DNA of 19,570 bases, from contig JAGQSP010000190.1 in assembly GCA_020439485.1 (NCBI GenBank), positions 1-19,570 on the forward strand. Reading direction: 5' to 3'. How positions within the stretch are numbered: position 1 is the first letter of the stretch; the number at the start of each line of letters is the position of its first letter. Source of the stretch: Acidimicrobiales bacterium (GTDB taxonomy: Bacteria; Actinomycetota; Acidimicrobiia; Acidimicrobiales; Poriferisodalaceae). Shown piece after piece: positions 15,027 to 19,570 of this stretch. The notes under the pieces are model-generated. The model worked only from the letters and a program-made list of their open reading frames with translations, searched no databases and was not told the origin of the DNA. The translations under genes were made by a program, and so were the position numbers.

Positions 15027-17555
15027 ATGGCATGGTTAGGCCTAGAGCGGGAGACCAAGCCGTTGTCCTCGTCACTTCGAGATGTACTGGATCATGCCCC
15101 GTACGTCTTGACCCCATCGACAAAACCGAGAAGGTGGAGTGACGGCCCCGCCGACGAGGCCTCGGTTCTGGTCGAGGCGGGCCTGCGTGCCATGCGCCTG
15201 GTCGGCGCGTTGCTGTTGTTCCCCTACATCATCAGGTATCGACCCGGGCCCTCCGAGGTCGAACTCCCCTTCAACGAGTGGATCAGCGCAGTGTCGCTTT
15301 GCGGCTCGCTGGCCCTGGCCAACGGCTTGTCGATAGTCGCAGGACGGGTTCAACTGGGTCGAGTGCGCCTGGCCGCCAGCCTGTTCGGCCTGTTTGCCGA
15401 CACCCTCATCGTGCTCTTGGTGATCGGCGGGTTCGGAATCCTCGACCCCGACATCGCCTGGTACATCCTCATAATCCCGGTGTTGGAGGCCGGGATGAGG
15501 TTCGGCGCCAAAGCCTCGATCTACAGCTGGATATCGCTGCTGCTCGGCTATGTGCTGGTGGCCCGCTGGGCGGGACGCAGCGACTCTTTGTTCGACAACT
15601 TCAGCGAGACACTGCAGCGCGTCGGTGTGGTGTTGCTGGTGGCCATCCCCGTCGTCTATCTGTCGCAGAAGCTGCTGCTGGACATCCGTCTCGAGCGCAG
15701 AGCGACCGGCGAGGCCACTCGCCGCAGTCGGCTACTGGAAACGGTGGCCCAATCGAGCCAGAGGGTGTCGAGACTCGATGCAGGCATGGTCGACGAACTG
15801 CTCGACAGCGTGGCAGCGCTGGGATTCGAGGTCGTCGACGTTTGCGTTCTGGGCGTCGGTGGCCAGTGGCGTATCGAGGCCTCTCGAACCGAGGTCGCCG
15901 GGATCGACCTGCCAAACCCCGACGCGCCAGAGGGTGGGCTTCACCGGCTGGCCGAGCACGACCGCACGGTGATCTTGCACTCGACACAAGGCGCGGCGGT
16001 CGAGAGCGCCCTGCGAAGGCACGGCTTGTCGACCGTGCTGGTGAGGGCGCTGGGCGCCCAAGGTGATGCTTCTGTTGCGCTGAGGTGTGGCAAGCGGCTG
16101 GGAACACACGTCACGTCGACACAGGTCGAGTGCGTGGAACTGCTGGGTGGCAACGCCACGATCGCCCTACACAACAAGCGCTTGGTGGGTGAGCTCCGCG
16201 CCATGCAGCACAGGCTGCATCACCAGGCCTACCACGACGCCCTCACCGGTCTGTCCAACCGCCAGTACTTCAACGAACAGCTCGACGAGACATTCGCCGA
16301 TCGTCGGGGTCAGGCCACCGAATGCGCCGTGATGTTCATCGACCTCGACAGGTTCAAGCCGGTCAACGACAGCCTGGGCCACGACGTCGGAAACGAGCTG
16401 CTGATCAACGTGGCGCGGCGCCTCACCAGCGCGGTGCGCGAGCACGACCTGGTGGCGAGAATGGGCGGCGACGAGTTCGTCGTGTTGCTGCGGGAGATCT
16501 ATCCCAGCGTCAACGAGAGCGAACTGACCGACGTCGCCGACCGCATCTGCGAAACGATCAGCGAGCCCTTCGTGGTGTCCAGCAACGAGATCGTCATCAG
16601 CTGCTCGGTCGGCATCGCGATCTCGGGCGACGATGTCGAGAACGCCGGCGAGCTGGTGAGACGCGCCGACCTGGCCATGTACCGCGCCAAGGGTCTGGGC
16701 AAGGCTCGCTGGGAGCTCTACCAGCCCGAGGTCGACGAGGAAGGCGTCAGCCGCATCCGCATCGAACGCGACCTCAGGCGTGCCGTCACCAACAACCAGG
16801 TCGAGGTGGCGTTCCAAGGCATCTTGTCTGTGCGCTCTGGTCAGTTCATCGGCGCCGAAACCCTCTTGCGTTGGCACCATCCGGTTCAGGGTCTGATACC
16901 GCCCGACACCCTCGTGCCGATCGCAGAAGACTCGGGCCTGATCCTCGAGTTGGGGCGACGCATCCTGGAGCGGGCGTGCCTGCAGGCCGTCGACTGGAAG
17001 CGCCGCTTCCCCGAGCAGTCGCCGATGGTGGCTGTCAATGTGTCGCCCATCCAGCTGTTCCACCCACGCTTCTTCGACACCCTCGACAGCGTCCTCGAGC
17101 GCACAGGGGTGCAGCCCAACAACCTGATCGCCGAGATCACCGAGAACATCGTCAGCGCCGGCAACGACTCGGAGACCAAGCTCAAGATGTTGCGCGACCG
17201 TGGGCTGCGGTTGGCGCTGGACGACTTCGGCCAAGGCCAGACCTCGCTGCTGTATCTGAGGCGCTTCCCGATCGACATCTTGAAGGTCGACAAGACTTTC
17301 GTGCGCAACGGCGACACCGACCCCGCCGACCGGGTGATTCTGGAGTCGATCATCGACCTGGCCCATGATCTGGGCCTGGTGGTCATCGCCGAGGGTGTCG
17401 AGACCAAGTCGCAGCTCCGTTTGCTCCGCGACCTCGATTGCGACCTGGCCCAGGGCTACCTGCTGCACCGCCCGACGACCGGCAACGAGATGACCCAGAA
17501 GGTCGTCGAGAGCCGCAACCGCCTGGCCCAACGCTCGGCCAGGAACTCGGCCTGA
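15027..17555 (+). CDS. Membrane-anchored GAF-like GGDEF-EAL cyclic-di-GMP protein
   Basis: 842 residues. A soluble N-terminal tail is followed by about six membrane helices (residues 50-215), a GAF-like region (about 245-395), GGDEF (about 398-565) and EAL (about 572-830). GGDEF is intact at 480-484 (RMGGDEFVVLL) with an RxxD inhibitory site at 471-474. The EAL signature reads Glu611-Thr-Leu-Leu-Arg, which keeps the ExLxR pattern. VNVSP, AEITEN, LDDFG, LKVDKTF, AEGVE and AQGY are also present, so the known catalytic residues are all retained. Loop 6 is unusual: DDFGQGQTSL where active enzymes have DDFGTGYSSL, which may weaken or retune phosphodiesterase activity. The start at 15027 has no clear ribosome site and is provisional. 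It converges on the helicase gene with an 18-bp gap. The sensor domain differs from that of its partner at 10727, so the two probably respond to different signals. Confidence 0.87.
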   Translation: MAWLGLERETKPLSSSLRDVLDHAPYVLTPSTKPRRWSDGPADEASVLVEAGLRAMRLVGALLLFPYIIRYRPGPSEVELPFNEWISAVSLCGSLALANGLSIVAGRVQLGRVRLAASLFGLFADTLIVLLVIGGFGILDPDIAWYILIIPVLEAGMRFGAKASIYSWISLLLGYVLVARWAGRSDSLFDNFSETLQRVGVVLLVAIPVVYLSQKLLLDIRLERRATGEATRRSRLLETVAQSSQRVSRLDAGMVDELLDSVAALGFEVVDVCVLGVGGQWRIEASRTEVAGIDLPNPDAPEGGLHRLAEHDRTVILHSTQGAAVESALRRHGLSTVLVRALGAQGDASVALRCGKRLGTHVTSTQVECVELLGGNATIALHNKRLVGELRAMQHRLHHQAYHDALTGLSNRQYFNEQLDETFADRRGQATECAVMFIDLDRFKPVNDSLGHDVGNELLINVARRLTSAVREHDLVARMGGDEFVVLLREIYPSVNESELTDVADRICETISEPFVVSSNEIVISCSVGIAISGDDVENAGELVRRADLAMYRAKGLGKARWELYQPEVDEEGVSRIRIERDLRRAVTNNQVEVAFQGILSVRSGQFIGAETLLRWHHPVQGLIPPDTLVPIAEDSGLILELGRRILERACLQAVDWKRRFPEQSPMVAVNVSPIQLFHPRFFDTLDSVLERTGVQPNNLIAEITENIVSAGNDSETKLKMLRDRGLRLALDDFGQGQTSLLYLRRFPIDILKVDKTFVRNGDTDPADRVILESIIDLAHDLGLVVIAEGVETKSQLRLLRDLDCDLAQGYLLHRPTTGNEMTQKVVESRNRLAQRSARNSA

Positions 17556-17573
17556 GCGACCCGAAGGCGGACC

Positions 17574-19570
17574 TCAGTCGAGCAGATCGTCGAGGAATCC
17601 TTCCACCTGGCCCCGGACGTCGACATCTAGGTCGACCAACGCCGCCTCTGCGGTGGAGACAACACCACTGGCGACGGTCTCGAAGCGGTCCTTTATCGGT
17701 GAGAAGAACCGGCTCAGTTGTGCATAGTGATGGCGATCGTCGTTGCCCATCCGGTGGACGTGGTACCTGAGCGGAAACAGCACGTTCAGGTGAGCTCTGG
17801 CCCTTGTTACGGCCACGTATGCCAGCCTGAGCTCTTCGTCGAGGCCCTCTGCATCGCCCAGGGCCATGTCGCTGGGCATGTTGCCATCGGCGGCGTGCAG
17901 CAGGTGCACGGCCGTCCATTCGCACCCCTTTGCCGAATGGATGGTCGACAGGGTGAGGTACTCGTCGTCTAGATGTGGACTGCCGGCCAGATCGCCGGTG
18001 CGTTCTGGCGGGTCGAGCACCACCTCGGTGAGGAACCGCGACCGCGACGCGTATCCGCCGGCCAGCACGGCCAACTGTTCGAGGTCGGCGATGCGGGCCT
18101 CGGCGTCTTCGTAGCGCCTGGGGAACGTGGTGGCGCACAGGCGAGCCAGTCGATCGACCTGGGTGGCCGGAGGCACCAGCGAGATCTCCTCGGCTGCTCC
18201 GCCGGGGCCACAGTCGCTCCACGCCTGGCGCAGCGCAGCGACATCGGCCTGTGCGCGCCTTGGAATCTCGAAGTCGCCGGCCAAGAAACGCGACAGCGCC
18301 CCGTCTGGATCGGTTGCCACGTCGAGTTGTTCGAGCAGGCTGGTTGCAGTGGCCGGGCCCACCCCGTCGAGCATCCGCAGAGCACGGTTCCACGCCAGCT
18401 GATCGCCTGGGTTGTCGAGCACACGCAGCAGGGCCAGAAGGTCCTTGACGTGGCCGGCTTCGAGATATTTGAGGCCACCGAACTTGACGAACGGGATGTT
18501 GCGCCTGGCCAGCTCGAGCTCGAGATGTGCGCTGTGGTGGCCGGCACGAAACAGCACGGCCTGATCGCTGAGGTCGACGCCGTCGTCGCGCAACCTGAGC
18601 ACCTCGTCGCACACCCAGTTGCTCTGGGCCGACTCGTCGTCGCAGGTCACCAATCGAGGAAGCGGGCCCACGGTGGCATCGGTGGTCAGCTCCTTGCGGA
18701 CCAGGAACTGCGACTGGGCGATGACGCCGTTGGCGATCTCGAGCACCGGCTGGGTCGACCGATAGTTGGTGGTGAGGGTGACCATGCGGGCATCGTGAAA
18801 CCGGTTGGTAAAGCTCCACATGTTGTCGACCGTGGCCGCCCTGAACCCGTAGATCGCCTGGGCGTCGTCGCCCACAACGGTGATCTTTGCGCCGGGGTGG
18901 TCTGAGGTCGCAGAGAGGGCCATGACGATGTCGGCCTGGATGGGGTTTGTGTCCTGGTACTCGTCGACCAGAACGTGGTCGAATCGGGCCCTCAGGGCGG
19001 CACCACCGGCTTCTGAGACCGCAAAAGCCCTCAGGTGCAGCAACAGGTCGTCGTAGTCGAGGACCTGCTGGCGCCGCTTGCGAGCCACGTAGTCCTTGAT
19101 GATGGTGCGGATCGCCTCGTGGTGTTCTGCGCACCAAGGGAAGTGCTCGGTGAGGACCTCGGACAGGGGTTGGCGACTGTTGACCATTCGCGAGTAGATC
19201 GCCGCGATGGTGTCGGCACGGGGAAAGCGGCGCCGGGTAGACACAACGTCGGCCTCTGTGCGGACGATCGCGAACAGTTCCGAGACGTCCGACGGGTCGA
19301 GCACGGTGAAGGACGCGCTGAGGCCCAACGATTCGGCGTGATGGCGCAGCAATCGGTTGGCGACCGAATGGAACGTGCCGCCCCAAACCCTGGCGGCCAG
19401 CTGGCGATCGGTCATGGCCCCCACACGATCGAGCATTTCGGCGGCGGCTCGTCGCGTGAACGTCAGCAACAAGATGCGGTCTGGGTCAGCGCCTTGTGCG
19501 ATGAGCCTGGCGACCCGAGCCGCAAGCGTGCCGGTCTTGCCGGTGCCGGCACCGGCCACGATCAGCAGCG
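17574..19570 (-). CDS. UvrD/PcrA-type superfamily 1 DNA helicase, N-terminus cut
   Basis: 664 residues are visible; the gene runs off the right edge just upstream of Walker A, so the Q-motif is outside. It is an ATP-driven 3'-5' DNA translocase/helicase acting in repair or replication restart. Motifs occur in order: AGAGTGKT (about 19556-19533), Ia LLLTFTRRAAAEM, II VDEYQDTNPIQ (18951-18965 for DEYQD), III VVGDDAQAIYGFRA, IV TTNYRSTQPVLEIA, V TIHSAKGCEWTAVHL and VI EELRLAYVAVTRAR (about 17800). The region after motif VI is short, about 75 residues, without the long PcrA C-terminal tail or an AddA-like nuclease domain. The apparent start at 19559 is internal to Walker A and is not a real start. 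I cannot choose between UvrD, PcrA, UvrD2 and a related paralogue. Confidence 0.88.
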   Translation of the reverse strand, partial: LLIVAGAGTGKTGTLAARVARLIAQGADPDRILLLTFTRRAAAEMLDRVGAMTDRQLAARVWGGTFHSVANRLLRHHAESLGLSASFTVLDPSDVSELFAIVRTEADVVSTRRRFPRADTIAAIYSRMVNSRQPLSEVLTEHFPWCAEHHEAIRTIIKDYVARKRRQQVLDYDDLLLHLRAFAVSEAGGAALRARFDHVLVDEYQDTNPIQADIVMALSATSDHPGAKITVVGDDAQAIYGFRAATVDNMWSFTNRFHDARMVTLTTNYRSTQPVLEIANGVIAQSQFLVRKELTTDATVGPLPRLVTCDDESAQSNWVCDEVLRLRDDGVDLSDQAVLFRAGHHSAHLELELARRNIPFVKFGGLKYLEAGHVKDLLALLRVLDNPGDQLAWNRALRMLDGVGPATATSLLEQLDVATDPDGALSRFLAGDFEIPRRAQADVAALRQAWSDCGPGGAAEEISLVPPATQVDRLARLCATTFPRRYEDAEARIADLEQLAVLAGGYASRSRFLTEVVLDPPERTGDLAGSPHLDDEYLTLSTIHSAKGCEWTAVHLLHAADGNMPSDMALGDAEGLDEELRLAYVAVTRARAHLNVLFPLRYHVHRMGNDDRHHYAQLSRFFSPIKDRFETVASGVVSTAEAALVDLDVDVRGQVEGFLDDLLD

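Noticed and set aside
17383..19386. 667-codon minus-strand frame overlapping the helicase gene
   Set aside because: Same strand, alternative frame, Arg/Pro-rich translation without motifs; the helicase frame carries all the expected motifs.
1..19570. tRNA, rRNA, CRISPR arrays, insertion sequences or prophage genes
   Set aside because: I looked for these and saw no cloverleaf-like or repeat-spacer pattern, no transposase or integrase motif, and no sharp change in base composition suggesting recent transfer.

Overview
The window is GC-rich, bacterial and densely coding. Intergenic gaps are short, and I see no RNA genes, insertion sequences or CRISPR repeats. Codon use strongly favours G/C at third positions. 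SD-less genes with a TANNNT box six bases before ATG, together with a MauE-like protein, a single PilT, large GGDEF/EAL proteins and a methylsuccinyl-type acyl-CoA dehydrogenase, fit a high-GC actinobacterium. An Acidimicrobiia-like lineage is my best guess, but this is inference, not something read from a marker gene.

Layout. 1-508 (minus, cut by the window edge): gamma-carbonic-anhydrase-like hexapeptide protein, divergent from 588-2657 (plus), an oligopeptidase B. The minus-strand cluster 5464-2686 encodes a flavin reductase-like protein, a small MauE-like membrane protein and a divergent FtsH-like AAA+ zinc protease. Two further minus-strand genes follow: a metallo-beta-lactamase-fold hydrolase (6398-5574) and a PilT-like ATPase (7634-6471).

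Centre (plus). 7723-10576 looks like a three-gene operon: an alpha/beta hydrolase with an Asp nucleophile, a 480-residue thioredoxin-fused protein overlapping it by ATGA, and a gene broken by an in-frame TGA at 10334-10336. The frame continues past this TGA as Sec-Gly-Ser-Cys, and a 7-bp stem-loop with an AGUGU loop begins 11 bases after it (loop 18 bases after it). I read this as a UGSC-family selenoprotein of 171 residues with a bacterial SECIS element. A simple ORF caller would split it into two fragments. The thioredoxin-fused neighbour suggests a selenium-dependent redox system of unknown substrate; this is the most interesting part of the window.

Right part (plus). Two membrane-anchored GGDEF-EAL proteins (10727-13321 and 15027-17555), one with a PAS sensor and one with a GAF-like region, flank an acyl-CoA dehydrogenase with a long N-terminal extension (13369-14943). 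At the end, converging on the second one, is a UvrD-type helicase (minus, 17574 to the window edge, N-terminus missing).

Cyclic-di-GMP turnover, PilT and selenium redox chemistry are near each other, but nothing in the sequence proves that they are functionally linked.
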